64,000 nucleotides of DNA from Plantago major (GCA_026545765.1 CM048844.1:7132524-7196523); one strand, 5' to 3'. Positions 11,886-24,155 are shown, counted from the first letter of the stretch. Numbers and translations: made by a program. The notes: a model not told the origin generated them from the letters alone.

Positions 11886-12300
11886 AACGCCATGTTCATC
11901 TCGATCAAGCACATGCGAAACGACGAGGCCATGAAACGACCTAGGTCCAGGATTAATCCCTGCAGCAATCATGTCGTAAATCACATCAGAAACTCCAACC
12001 TTCGCCATTTCTAGCTTTGGTCCATCGCTCCTCCATGAACACGAGCAGCGGACTTCTTCTACCGGACGGCGTGAATTTGCCTTCGCTGCCAACGTATCCA
12101 TTCTCATCGGAGGTTTTCATATCGTGCTATTGATTAGGTTGTTTCTTTCGTCGAGTTTTTCTCTGAGAGGAGATTGACGCGGTGGCCCATTTCACCGTCG
12201 TGCCGGTGATTTTGGTGGTGGTGGAGAAGGAGGTCAAGGGGAATTGGAATGGGCAGTGATTAGCATGTTGGTGACCATTTTTGGATGGATGGATGGATAA
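11886..12300 (-). pseudogene. 5' fragment of a host gene, possibly a plastid-targeted PPR-type protein
   Basis: On the minus strand a Ser/Thr-rich start is followed by a basic stretch (SSQRKTRRKKQ, near 12140), then KVGVSDVIYDMIAAG and PGPRSFHGLVVSHVL (near 11910-12000). The last codons run into a good splice donor (GTT then GTAAGT) at 11885, so this looks like a first exon. The reading frame changes between these parts, so the copy is broken. The motif order recalls the N-terminus of chloroplast pentatricopeptide-type proteins such as pTAC3, but I recall this only loosely. It lies between two retroelement remnants, with no downstream exons in the window. Confidence 0.4.
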
Positions 12301-12521
12301 GGTTCGTTTGTTACAGTTTGGGATTCTAAGTCTAGTTTTTCTGAGTTCCAAGATTTGTCTTTTGTTCAGAGGAAAGAACTTACACTTGATATAAACACAA
12401 GTATCAAGTATGTTCTACTTCTTCACGAATAGCTAATCAAAACTTAAGTCTTGTTGGAGTTGTGGGAACTTAGTGAACCAATAAAAATCTGAGTCGCAAC
12501 TTTGAATACAAGAGCTTTTTG

Positions 12522-12668
12522 AGAAAGAGTTTTTTTTTTTTTTAAGGGGTGCAACACGAGGACTTCCCAGGTCATCCTAGTACTACTCTCGCCCAAGCAC
12601 GCTTAACTTCGGAGTTCTGATGGGATTCGGTGCATTAGTGCTGGTATGATCGCACCCTAGAAAGAGTT
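12522..12668 (-). mobile_element. Retroposed 5S insertion unit with target site duplication
   Basis: Unit made of the left repeat AGAAAGAGTT, poly(T) (poly(A) on the minus strand), the 5S body and the right repeat AGAAAGAGTT. The two repeats are identical and share one T with the poly(T) run. Removing the insert leaves a continuous LTR-like sequence (GAGAAAGAGTTCTTGAATAC). Confidence 0.85.
12546..12657 (-). pseudogene. 5S rRNA retropseudogene with poly(A) tail
   Basis: On the minus strand, 112 nt match plant 5S rRNA from GGGTGCGATCATACCAGCAC to the GTTGCACCCC end, with a 7-nt loss in the GGATGGGTGACCTCC region. The last 5S base is followed (minus strand) by TT, as at a Pol III terminator, then 14 A residues (12530-12543). 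The whole insert is flanked by a perfect 10-bp direct repeat AGAAAGAGTT (12522-12531 and 12659-12668). A poly(A) tail plus a target duplication is the mark of LINE-machinery retroposition of a 5S transcript. It is not a functional array gene: it is single, deleted and lacks 5S spacer sequence. Confidence 0.9.
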
Positions 12669-13374
12669 CTTGAATACTTAAGAGATTTCTAGTGATTCTA
12701 AATCAGTTGTGAGCTTGTGTGATTTTCAGTGCTTGTAGTTGGTTGGGCATTTTCATCACATCTGTTCATTGATCCTTTTATAGTGATCATTGGAGCCGTT
12801 TGAAATACTATCCGTTGAATGGACATTTTCAATTTCGGCTAGATGTCACTATCATAGTACATTCGACCTTTGTCTCTTTGTGTCAAGCCAGCAGGCTTTT
12901 CTGAGAGAAGTCTGATATAGCATTAAATGCATTTGTACTATTGGACTTTTAACCACAACGATCAGAGATAACTTCTCAACAGCTAGGAGATTCAGAAACC
13001 TCTTTGCTATTGCATTGCTATCACCTCTTCAGATACCTTTCAGAAACATTGATAAATTGGTCTCAACTTGATGGTTTCTGAGCGGTTGCATTCTGAGAGT
13101 TGTTGCCTTTATGATCAAGATAAACTTATGCAGTTTACTTGAGTCTTCGTGTCTTTAGTAGTCTTCCTTGCTGAGTGGTCTTCAAATCTTCGAAAGATAA
13201 ATTAAAATTACATCAGAGACCTAACTCCTATACAAGTGAATATTCTATCATACTAAGTAATGTTCTTCCTTTACAATGTCCTCTAATAACCTTTGAACTT
13301 AGGAATACTAATCACCTTTATGAGCTATGTAGACATGTGGGATTGCTCATCAAAATCTAAAGTAAATCCTAACA

Positions 13375-16300
13375 AGTAGGACCACTCATTTATCTGACAG
13401 TGACCCGTCCAGACTTAGCCTACTCAGTTCATATCTTATCTCAGTTTATGCAAGAGCCTCGCATTGAGCATTGGGAGGCGGCTTTGCGAGTCGTTCGTTA
13501 TTTGAAAGGTAATCCGGGTCAGGGTACCATGTTGCGTGCAGATAGTGATTTGTCCCTGCTGGGTTGGTGTGATTCTGATTGGGCAGCATGTCCCGCTACT
13601 AGACGTTCTTTATCCGGATGGCTTGTGTTTCTTGGGCAATCTCCTATATCTTGGAAGACCAAGAAACAACACACGGTGTCCCGCTCATAGGCGGAAGCGG
13701 AATACCGAGCTATGGCAACAGCTACTTGTGAGCTCAAATGGTTAAAGGGCTTGCTTCTGAGCTTGGGTGTGCATCACCCAAAGGCAATCAAGCTCTTTTG
13801 TGATAGTCAGTTAGCTCTTCATATGGCCAGAAATCCAGTCTTTCATGAACGCACCAAACACATTGAGATTGATTGTCACTTTGTTCGGGATGCGATCACA
13901 GATGGATTAATTGCTCCGTCATATGTTCCTACTGATACACAATTGACGGATATTTTTACAAAAGCTCTTGGAAAGAAACAATTCGATTATCTTCTCGCCA
14001 AGTTGGGGATTTTTGAACCTCATGCTCCAACTTGAGGGGTGTTGCGATATGTTTACCATATCAATTAGGAATTGTATTTGTTGATGTTTAGGATTCTTTT
14101 CGACAATTAGAATTTTACCTTAATTAGGATTAATTACTTGATGTAATATATGTGTTGTGCCCCGAATTTTAAAAAGACGAAATAAGAAAAATATGACTCG
14201 TGCTAGTTCGTGAGCTTGAAAATTCGACGAACTTGACTTGTTCAAAATATAAAACTTTACTAGACGCATTACGCATCAAAAGACTTGACATGAAATTCTT
14301 GATACTAAATCATGAACTAATAAAATAATGCAGCGGAACTATAAAATCATAAAAGTTTGAGTACACAGTTTATAAATCATGAAACTAAAATGGTAAAGAC
14401 GCTCTGGTAAAGATCACTGCTCCGGCATGCTCCACTCCAAAAGCTCGGCTTCAAATACCTAAAATTGATATTTTAGAAAGGGGTCAGTCGTGACCACTGA
14501 CTGAGCAAGCTCTATGCACGTGTCATGACCTAAAGTTCTATCTTCATGTCTTTTAAATCTTTTAGTCTTACTTAATGCAATGCAACCCTGAGACCTAACT
14601 TGACTCTAAACACTTGAACTTGTTCTTCTTGAAAACTCTTTAACTTGAAACTTATCTTGAAACGTCTTAAAAACATAACATGATCGCTAGCTCACTTGGC
14701 ATCATAGGTTCCTATCCTGGCCCCATGGTGGCTATTTGCCGGCCTCAGGTCACTTTCGTGCCCCTATCCGTTAAATAAATAAAAACTGACGGCCTCAGGA
14801 CCTTGGTCCCTATCCGCTGAACATGAACTAATAACTGGGCCACAAATACCAAGATATTTCCCTACGAGCCATTTACTTATCTTTAAACCTTGAAGCCTTT
14901 CTTTATTTAAACCTTTACATTTTGTTAAAGTGAATGCATGCTTCTAAATTCTAACTCATGAATGAATGAACTATGGTGTGTGCATAAACAATACATAATA
15001 TGAACGCATGGTAAGCATGTTTATATGTAATATAACATTTCATCAAGCCAATCTTTACCAACAGAATGTGCACATGAATATCAATCAACCGAATTGCTAT
15101 AACACAATACTGCAAGTCTTTTGATACCATGTAAGACAGGAGAAAACAATTATAATTATCCTAATAACATGTACTTCCTCCAATCCATGGCAACAACAAT
15201 ATCACAAGTAGCAACTGTAATAGAAATAACAGGAGGACCATGTCTAAGGCATATAAAACATGTAATTATCTTAGCAAACATCCTGTTAGAACCACCAACA
15301 ACTATCTGTAGTTTAATTTACTAAAGTGAGCAAGAACATTGTACTTGATATCCTCATAATCGAACCTAATAAGATAGTGGAAAACATAACCAATTCTTGC
15401 AAGTATTAAAACAAGAATCTGGAGATGATAAAAAGTTAACAAATACATCATAACATAAGTTTACAAAGGAGCACAAATCCATGGTTCTATAAATATATGA
15501 CTGTACATAGAATACTGTAATGAGCAAACTTAAAATGCATCGATCATTAGAAATCAATTAGCCCATAACCACATGGTAATCGGGTGAAAACATTTGTCTT
15601 GCTAACTTTCAATTAATAAAAGCTCCAAATACTAGAAGTTCATCACCAAACCATTAGGCACTGATCTGGCCTCTAGTAACTTTGAGATGAAAATTCTTAG
15701 TTTTTATAATATAGATATTGAAGCAAATAAGAACCGGCATCATCTCTTATTAATATAAATAAGTTCGGGAAGCATAACATGGACGGACATATACATAGAT
15801 AACAATCATTCCGTGAATGTAAATGTAAATTCTGTAAGAACTTACAACAATCACAATCATGACATAGATAACAATCAACCACATAAGATTAACATCATAT
15901 ATATACATGTGTGCATGCAAGTCCTAGGGGAACTTTTCTTGAGAGAACAAATACGAAAGGAGTTGAAAACGGAGTGGAAATCAGCTCTTTGTTCGAAGAC
16001 AGTTTCTGAATTACTGCAACATCAAAAAAGCAATCCGTCCGGTGAAAGTATATACAGGTTTGTTATGAATCCGATCTCCAAAAATAAGCTCGATCCATCG
16101 GTTAACGAACCGGGAATAGAATTTAGAAGTTGGCTTCGCCTGGCAGAAAATCTGCGCGCGAAAATAAAGTGGCTAAAAGTTTTCTTTTGAAAATCCCTGA
16201 GGTTTTTGGGAGACTAGGGTTTTGACATGAGCATGAAAAAGGGCTAAAATATGGGCTCACCAAAGAATATTGGACTCAACTTTAAGAAAAACGGTTTTGG

Positions 16301-16445
16301 GCTAAAGACTAACATTTTACGAACTCCGCTTAATGCTCGGTTCTTTCTAAAACGTCTAAATTCGAAATACGATTTTTGGAGTGTTACAATATGCATGGTT
16401 GCATATCAATTAATTAGAATACTTTTTCCTCTCGTTATTTTCACA
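13375..16445 (+). mobile_element. 3' part of a Ty1/copia element (Ale/Retrofit-like), with its LTR split by a solo LTR
   Basis: RNase H coding sequence runs from about 13400 to 14035 ([58 protein letters not shown]). It is followed by a short purine tract and an LTR starting TGTTGCGATATG at 14040. That LTR is interrupted at 14153-16388 by another element and continues from 16389 to about 16445. Only the 3' end of the element is present and the remaining part is broken. The lineage call rests on RNase H style and the short LTR. Confidence 0.75.
14153..16388 (-). mobile_element. Solo LTR, Ty3/gypsy-like (Tekay-like), with target duplication
   Basis: The 2236-bp insert starts TGTTGTGCCCCG and ends GGAGTGTTACA. 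Read on the minus strand it starts TGTAACACTCCAAAAATCG and ends CGGGGCACAACA, as Tekay/Del-type LTRs often do. Perfect 5-bp target duplications ATATG lie at 14148-14152 and 16389-16393, inside the copia LTR. No internal region is present, so it arose by LTR-LTR recombination. Small open frames inside it (for example near 15813-16190) are not genes. The family is inferred from end sequences only. Confidence 0.8.
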
Positions 16446-17978
16446 AGAAGAGCTCAAAACTGAGATTATGGTTTTGTTTTAATTTCTCTTGCTGCTGCTG
16501 CTGCAGATGGAATAGTTAATGAATTGCTTTTTGGACATTGGAGGTGTACTATTAGTAGTTAATGCTGGGGAGCCACGTGGCAGGATTCTAGTAGAGATCT
16601 TAGTAACATAATTCTTCATCCCCGAAATTTTGAGCGCGAATCCGCGTTCCGAGCTTGGAAGCTTCACTAATTCTCGACTTATGCTTTCTTAGTTCTCGAA
16701 TTAAGGTTTTTTAGTTCATCGTCGAAGAATTTTAGGAATAAAATGTCAAGTTTATGGGTCTCATTTTTTACAAAGAATTGTTAAAATGATTTGAACATAA
16801 TGAACTTGAGATTTCTTATTTAGCATCGCATAAGGAGTTGAAAACAATTAAAAAAATACGAAAAATCAAAGTAGAAATTTCAGCTATAAAAATTATGATA
16901 TAATTTGAGGAGTAAATATCATATTATGTTTGAATATAGAACTAGAATATCTCTAAAAAAATTAATAAGTTTTTTTAGAACAATATAGGTATAAAATTAT
17001 AATTAAATTTAATTATATACTGAAACAACCGCGCTCTATATATGCTTCCGCTCCCAAATATTTTTGAATTTGGCGAATTCTCGCTCTCGCTCCCGTTTCC
17101 GCTCTTGTGCTCGAATTCGCTTGGTGACTAAGGTAGAGATAGGCTGATGATATTTATTTTGTGAAAATTGGGTTTCTCATCAATTTCTATATCCTTCATA
17201 TATATATATATATAATGGGGAAATTCTAGTAAAATTCTAGCCAACGATCCTTTTAACACTCAATACTACAAAAAAGACCCAACATACGTACACCCTCGAA
17301 TAAAATGTGCGAGGTTTATGTGTGTTAGTTAAATGTCGCGTGTTAAACCCCTAACATCAAATTATTTAATAACCAGATTTACGGGTAATTTTTTTTAGGT
17401 ACTCCAGAATGATACTGACTATTTTAGGTACTGAATATAAACCACCCTTTCAGTTTAGGTCTGATCAATTTTCCGGTCAAGCTCACCTATTATGATCGAT
17501 TTTAACTATCTAACTAACACGTGTCAGCACCTCATTATTAATTCTCTTTTTTTAAAAAAATGTAAAATTAGTTTTTAAAATTAATAAAAAATTTACCTCC
17601 AAATTTACCAATTTCGAAATTGACCTTCTAAGTATAAGCTGAGTTGTCAAAGTCAACCTTTAAAGTTAAAAGAAAAATGTTATGGGTAAATGATAGGTCT
17701 AAAAGAAGACTTGGTTAGGAACAAAGAATGTCAAAGTTAATAGCAGAGTTGGATTTTGAGGTCATATATACGTTCCTAGCTATTGGACACTAACAATTTA
17801 TAGTATCATCATTTGCATGAAATTCTTAAGGACCGTAAAATACTAATGAAAAATTGATCGGAATTCAAGCTATAACATACTAAACGCGGTGGAAATGTTC
17901 GTGTAATATACCGTTTGTTTGTAGTTGAGTTTTTCTTATTGATAAAAAAAATTGAATTTGTAAATTAATTAAACTATT
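16446..17978. other. Intergenic, no gene seen
   Basis: AT-rich sequence with a CTG/CAG-type microsatellite at about 16488-16506, a TA repeat at about 17197-17212 and short homopolymers. The segment at about 17145-17212 reappears near 33900-33952 at the other side of the next copia element. No coding domain or RNA gene was recognised. Confidence 0.5.
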
Positions 17979-18119
17979 ATCATTGTAGAATCAATGAAAA
18001 TTGTGTTGAATTGTATATCAAAATGATAACCAAAGTGTACAATAGAGAGAATCACTCTCTAGAATGAAGGAAAAAAGAAAAAGAATGATTAAGTAACTAG
18101 TATCACTACAAGAAAAACT

Positions 18120-18410
18120 GGACAAAAGCGGCGTTATGGGCGACGGATTTTATCAAATGCATCGCTAATCATAATTAGGCGGAATCTATCCGTCGCCCCA
18201 ATTAACGACGGATAATAGTTATCCGTCGCTAAATCCGTCCAAGTTTGACTTTTGTTAAAAAAAAAAGAATTTTTTTTTTTTGAAAATTGGGCGACGGATA
18301 GATTATCCGTCGCCTTATAGCGACGGATACCTATCCGTCGCCACTTTTGGCGACGGATCGACTCTGGGCCGACGGACACGTGTCCGTCGGCCCAGAGTTT
18401 CATATTTGGC
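18120..18410. repeat. Left subterminal repeat array of CACTA 1
   Basis: At least ten copies of CGACGGATA or its inverse TATCCGTCG occur in about 290 bp, in both orientations and often as back-to-back inverted pairs (for example 18288-18312). In En/Spm elements such motifs bind the TnpA-type protein. Downstream (about 18420-18600) a pyrimidine-rich leader precedes the relic gene. Confidence 0.8.
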
Positions 18411-19194
18411 TCGACAGAGGCAGCAGCCTGCCCTCATTTTCTTCCTTCTCCCTTCTTCTTCCTCATTCTCTTCTTCTCCGTTTCCGGTGAATTGTTCGTT
18501 ATTCCGGCCAATCTTGGTGCCTAATCGAAGCTAGTGGGACAAGGAGTTTGTTTCTTCGATCAATTTCAGATTTCTACCGATTAATCAAGGTATTTTGGCT
18601 AAAACCCTAGTTTTTTAAAATTTGGGGATTTTGTTTATTTTGATTAATTTGAGCAATTATATGTATATATAGGATAAGTATGTAGTAGTTAGTTTAGTTA
18701 ATTTGATCAATTATATGTAATTTGTTCAATTTGATAGTTAGTTTAATTAATGATATGAATGTATGTAGTATGTTAAGTTTGGTATGTATGAATGTATGTA
18801 GTTAGTTTGATTTGTGTGTTAAGTATATATAGTTAGTTTAGTTAATTTGATATGTTTGTTAAGTATAGAAGTATGTAGTTTTGATTTGATAAATTTGTAT
18901 GTTAAGTATGTAATTTGATATGAATATATGTAGTAATTCGATATGTATAGAGTAATTAGTTAATTTGATATGTATGTTAAGTATATAATATATGTACTAA
19001 GAGGTTGAAATGGTTAAATTATATGCCCAATTTTGTAAATATCGAACACTTAATTAATAATTAATTTATAAGCAACATATAATAATTAACAATTAACCTC
19101 TACAATCTTCTTATCCGAATTGGAATCGATCTAATAAATTAAATACGATCTAATCAATTGGAACGTCTCGGGTTAAAAATAAAGTATATATAAT

Positions 19195-22100
19195 GAATTC
19201 GACCGTTCATGGATGTACGATAAATGATGTAAATGGCGAGTTTCTAGGAGTTTTGTAGAAGGGTTAAAGGTTTCATCTTGTTTGCCATGGGACGTCCGGT
19301 TTGTGCAATTGGGGTTGATAAAGTGTCCTTGCACATTTGGCAGAAACAAGCAATTTATAGCGCCTTCTGATATTCGAGCACTTGCGGCGTTATGGATTCA
19401 TGCACGAGTATCATGGATGGATTCATCACGGTGAGGAAGCACCGTCCATGGCATACCTCCAATGGAGGGAGAGGCGGGGTGTGGGGCCGCCTATCGAGTG
19501 CCTTTCTGCTTGTCGGAACATGTGCATGGTGTATTGGGAGGAGGATGTAGATCATTGGAATGCAAGTTACGTGGTAGGGAGCGTCACAAGTGATGAGGAG
19601 GGGTGCATGAGAATGAGGAGTTTCATCCGTTTTGTCTCTAGGCTTGTATAACTAGTAATCATTAGTTGATATATATATGAAACCAAATATTATGGTAAAA
19701 TTTTGAAGCTGATGTAACTTATATTATGTAATGCCTTAACAATTGACTGAAGCTAATATAACTTATATTACGTAGCAATTGATTGAATTATTGTGAAATT
19801 GATTTATTACCGTAAATGAAGACCTCGATCTAATGAATTCAAGCGTGTCGAGTTATTATCTAATTATTCAATGAATACCGATCGTTCATGGATGTATTGT
19901 CGTACTCTCAATGGCAGAGTTCAATGGAGTTTTCTGAAAGGGGTTGAAGGTTTCATTGAATTTGCAATGTCAAATCCGGCTTGTGTAAAGGATGGGTTGA
20001 TAAAGTGTCCTTGTGCAATGAAAACGGTGCGAAACAAGCAATCGTGACTCTAAAGTGGTAGTCCGACACTTGAGGAAAAATGGATTCTGCTGCGTATCGG
20101 TATGGAATCATCATGGTGAGGAAGCGGCACGTCAATACATATGACCAATCTGAGACAACGTGGAAGGAAGAAAAAATGAACAAGTCGGGAACAATCGAAT
20201 CGAAGGCGATGCTATTCGAGCTCGAGTCGAACAAATGGTGTACGATCTTTGCGGCGGAGTTCGAGGACACAACCAACCTGAAACCGAGGTGGAGGTGGAG
20301 GAACCACCGAATCCGAGGATCGGTTGTTCTTTGACTTGTTAGAATCATCAAGGAAGCGGTTTACACAGGTGTAAGCTCATTGAGTTGTCTTTGTTATCTC
20401 GGCTAATGAGTTGTAAGGCTAATGGCCACAATCAAACGAGCTTCAATGAATGGGTTGGCGTAATGTCGGACCTTTGTCTGAAAAACCTAGTTCCTGACTT
20501 TTACCAAAGAAAAAGATCACGGGGATTAGGGCACTGTGGTAACCATGGTATTGTCAGAAAATGTGCATGATATATTGGGAGGAGGATGCGGATCTAATAG
20601 AATGCAAGTTTTGTGGTAAGGAGCAGTACAAGCGTTACAAGGAGGGCCGCAAAGCGACAAAGAAAAATCTCTCACATAAGAAAATGTGGTACTTCCCTCT
20701 AGCACCTCGTTTGAAAAGATTGTATGCTTCAAGTGCCTGCGGATAAAATGCGGTGGCACAAGAGGCGAGTAATCTCGGATAATCTTGAAGGTGGTAGAAT
20801 GGACCATCAACAGACTCACCCGCATGGAAATCGTTTGACAAGACATATCCGAGTTTGCGATCGAATCTAGAAATGTACGTTTGGGACTTTATGCGGATGG
20901 TTTTAACCCGTTCGGTAGTGAGCGTAAATACTCTTGTTGGCGATTATGCTCACCGTACAATCGCCCCCGGTGAGTGCATGAAGGAGCCATTCATGTTTAT
21001 TGCATTGGTGCACAGGCGAAAGATCTGGGTGACGTTGGATGTTTTCTTGCAACCCCTAATCAAGGTGATCGAGTTGTGGGCGGATGGTATCCTGCATATG
21101 ATGTGTCGACAAAAAGAACTTCACCTTGAGAGCAACTCTTCTTTGGACCGTGAATGACTTCCTGCGTACTCCATGCTATCTGGAAGGAAAAGCAATGAAA
21201 TATGCATATCCACATTGCTTGGAGGATCTGAGATGCATTTAGGCGAAGGGTAGTGGAAAATTTTGTTGGTTTGATTGTCATCGTAGGTTGCTAGAAAGTG
21301 ACCATCCGTTCGGGAAGAACAAGGATCAATTCTTGAAAAATAAAGTCGTCGACAAAAAGCCCGACAAGACTTACTAGTGCACAAATTCTTGCGGAGATTG
21401 ATAGATTGGGTCTTATGAAGGTGGTGAGCTTGGGTGGATGAAGCATAACGAGAAAATTGGTAAAAATGTGGTTGGAGGAAGAGAAGCATTTTACGGGACT
21501 TGCCTTCTTGGGCGGTCTTCTTATCCGTCACAACTTAGATTTCATGCACATTGAGAAGAGCGTGTTAGAACTTATTCAATACACTTTGCAACATTGAGGG
21601 AAAAACAAAGGACCATGCGAAGTCTAGATCCGAGTTGTCGGCGTGGTGTAAAAGGCTGAGTTGACAAAGAAGGATGAGAATGGTAAGTGGCGAAAGCGTG
21701 CTACACAATTGACAACGCTTCTAGGTCAATTTTGTTTGATTGGGTGAGGGCATTGAGTTTCCCGGATAATTCGCCTCAAATTTAGAGGTGTGTGGATTTG
21801 AAGAAGACAAAGGTTTATGGGATGAAGAGCCACATGTCATGTGTTCATGGAGAGGCTTATCCGTAGCATTCGAGAGCTTCTGCGAAACACGTATGATTTG
21901 CTATCACCGAGTTGAGCTTATTTTCAAAAATTTAGGCACAAGGGTGGTTCATGATAAAGTGTTGGAAAATCTTGAAAGGAACATACCATTGATTCTATGC
22001 AAGCTCGGCGTATCTTTCCACCGTTTGGTTTGATTCTATGGAGCATTTGTCGGTTCACCTTCCTCATGAAGCGAGACTTCTTTGGTCGGTTCGATGTCGA

Positions 22101-23230
22101 TGGATGTATCCATTCGAGAGGTACTTGGGAAATTGAAGAAGTATGTCAACAACAAAGGTAAACTGAAGGTTCGATTGCCAATGCCTACATTCGAGAGAAG
22201 CGCGCATACGCTCTTATTACTTTGATGAACACGTCCCTACGAAGACAAAGAGGCTCGAAATGCGACATTCGTAGTTCAAGCGGATGATGAGTTTTCCCTA
22301 TCATCTTGGTATCGGGGAGACCTCTTAGTGCGACTAAGAAAGAATATCTTACGGATAAAGAGTTGAAAGCAGCTCAATATTATGTCCTCACGAATTGTGC
22401 TGAGGTTGACCAGTATATGGTACTATTTGCGAGGTCAGCAACCATTTATTTAAATTTTAATATAGCTACGCAAGTCTCTACTTCAATTATAGACTTATCA
22501 TCGAATCAATGTTTGCAGTTTTTTCAAAAAGCGTTGTTTGGAAGAAAATCCTCAGATGACAGAGGATACACTAGAGGAACTACTTGACTCAAAATTCCTC
22601 TGAAATTTCCAGTTGGTTCAGAGTATGTCCGAATCCTATTAACAACGTCACATGCATATACTTAAAGGCTCTCGCAGGTCCATTCAAAAAGGTCTACACA
22701 TTCCGGGTTATATAGTTAATGGCCTTAGGTTCCACATTTGAATGTAACACGGCCATGGCGACAAAGCAACTCCGGGGTGTGTGTTAATGGTGCTGAAGAG
22801 TATGGAGCGCTACTTTGTTTGATTTCCACGGCAAGCTAAAGCGAATTGTGAGGATTGAATATTACGGATTGCCATTTAAGCGAACCTTCTTGTTTGACGT
22901 TGAGTGGTATGATCCTAATCCGGAGAATGCGAGGAAGAACGGCGGTATGAAATGGTTGATGTGAACGAAAGAAGAGTACCGAACCAAGTATGAACCATTT
23001 ATTACGGCGACTCAAGCCACGACAAGTGGTGTTTCTTGAATATCCAAGCGAAAAGCGATAAGGGGAATGGTTAGGCTGCGGTACCTATTCGTGCTTTCGC
23101 TCGAAAGTGGAGTACATTGAGAAAGGCGACTCGATTACCAACTCGTACCAACAAGAGGATGTCGATAAACAAGCGAAGATCCCATAGAAGCGGATGATGA
23201 GTTGTTTGATGCGCACGAGGACGATATGTA
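19195..23230 (+). pseudogene. Decayed CACTA TnpD/Tnp2 transposase gene
   Basis: Relic of the catalytic CACTA transposase. Transposase-associated domain signatures occur twice: at about 19195-19560 and, better preserved, at 19860-20080 (DRSWMY ... GVEGFIEFAMSN ... CPCAM). Next come a GCKSHS-like and FNEW motif (20370-20500), CMIYWEEDADLIECKFCG (20560-20620), MWYFPLAPRLKRLYAS (20680-20735), FTLRATLLWTVNDF and WFDCHR (21115-21290), the FDSMEHLSVHLPHEA-type motif (22030-22070) and a DUF4216-like DFHGKLKRIVRIEYYG stretch (22815-22880). Many stops and frame changes separate these pieces, so no full protein can be made. The order matches intact En/Spm transposases of other plants. Confidence 0.8.
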
Positions 23231-23354
23231 GTCTTAGAGGACGGCGATAATGGTATATTATGTGTATTATGAGTAATTATATGTGTTATTATAATCTGTT
23301 ATGTATTATAACTCGTACTAACACATTTTATTGTATTTATTATATTTTTTGCAG

Positions 23355-24155
23355 ATGCATGACAGAGGCCGTCCACCTATCGTCCCCCACGCGGCCGCAT
23401 GATAGTGGTGGGTCGGGGACACCGTCGAACGAGGAGGGCTCGAAGATCGGGACGGCGGGTCTCGGATTCTGAGACCCCAGGCGAGAGAAGCGATCGTGGC
23501 TCTACCAGTCAGCCCGGACACATGCTGGAGGACGACCACGACGATTGTCCCTACCTCGTGTTCGATCCAGACAATCCCAACGTTGATGCTCTATTACTTG
23601 TAGATGATAAATTGTTGACTAGATCTGGTTTGATTCAGGTGGCACGGGGGGAGGTGACATCCAAGTATGCCATCTTCAAGAAGGCCAAGCAGAAGGGCGG
23701 GGTATGGACCGACTTCCGGGCCTCGTCTATTGCGGTATGTTTATGTTGCTTAAAGTTCATATTTGTACACTATTACAAGTTACTTTTTAAAAGCGATGGC
23801 GATCATTATATCTGCTATTTACGATTTGGTGAGGTTGATGCTTTCGGTGGCGAGGACGAGAGCGGGTGATGTGTTGTCAAGCGAACAAGTTGACAACATC
23901 TTCCTAGAGGTCGACAAACCGGACAAGAAAGGCGAATATATGGACTCGGGAGCCTCGGTTTTGCAATCGGCTAGTCCGGCGTGCTCCTCATCATCATCCA
24001 ATGATCCAGACGTCCGGTTTACACAGGACGAGTCTCGGAAATGGTGCGATCGCGGTCCGGAACGAGTTGCTCGACTAACTTCGAGAGATGGAGCAACAAA
24101 GGGCGAGATGGGCGCCATGACGAGAACGAAGGGAGGAGAACGGCGCCGGTTATAG
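23355..24155 (+). pseudogene. Relic of the second CACTA gene (Ptta/En/Spm type), internally deleted
   Basis: The start MHDRGRPPI follows a TTTTTTGCAG acceptor. The sequence is closely similar to 26997-28830 of CACTA 2, but the segment equivalent to 27231-28284 is missing, with the join at about 23584. Motifs visible are EDDHDDCPYLVFDPDNPN, KYAIFKKAKQKGGVWTDFRA and DVLSSEQVDNIFLEVDKPD. These are typical of the plant Ptta/En/Spm transposase family, an accessory DNA-binding protein. The frames are broken. Confidence 0.7.

Larger units (their letters stand above)
12362..13374 (-). repeat. LTR-like copia remnant, minus orientation
   Basis: Read on the minus strand it starts TGTTAGGATTTACTTTAG at 13374, has a TATA-like CTATAAAAGG near 12774-12783 and runs to about 12362, which is LTR-like in start, promoter position and length. 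The left end is a guess and no target duplication was found. It abuts the RNase H part of another copia element at 13375. A 5S rRNA retropseudogene has inserted in it. Confidence 0.45.

Noticed and set aside
12546-12657. Functional 5S rRNA gene
   Set aside because: It is a single copy with a 7-nt deletion, a poly(A) tail and target duplication, and no 5S spacer.
15813-16190. Open frame of 125 codons near the gypsy-like LTR end
   Set aside because: It lies entirely within the solo LTR, has no domain and low-complexity start, so chance is the better explanation.
17255-17290. CACTCAATACTACAAAAAAGACC as another CACTA end
   Set aside because: It lacks the CACTACAAG start and the subterminal repeats, and no matching second end is seen.
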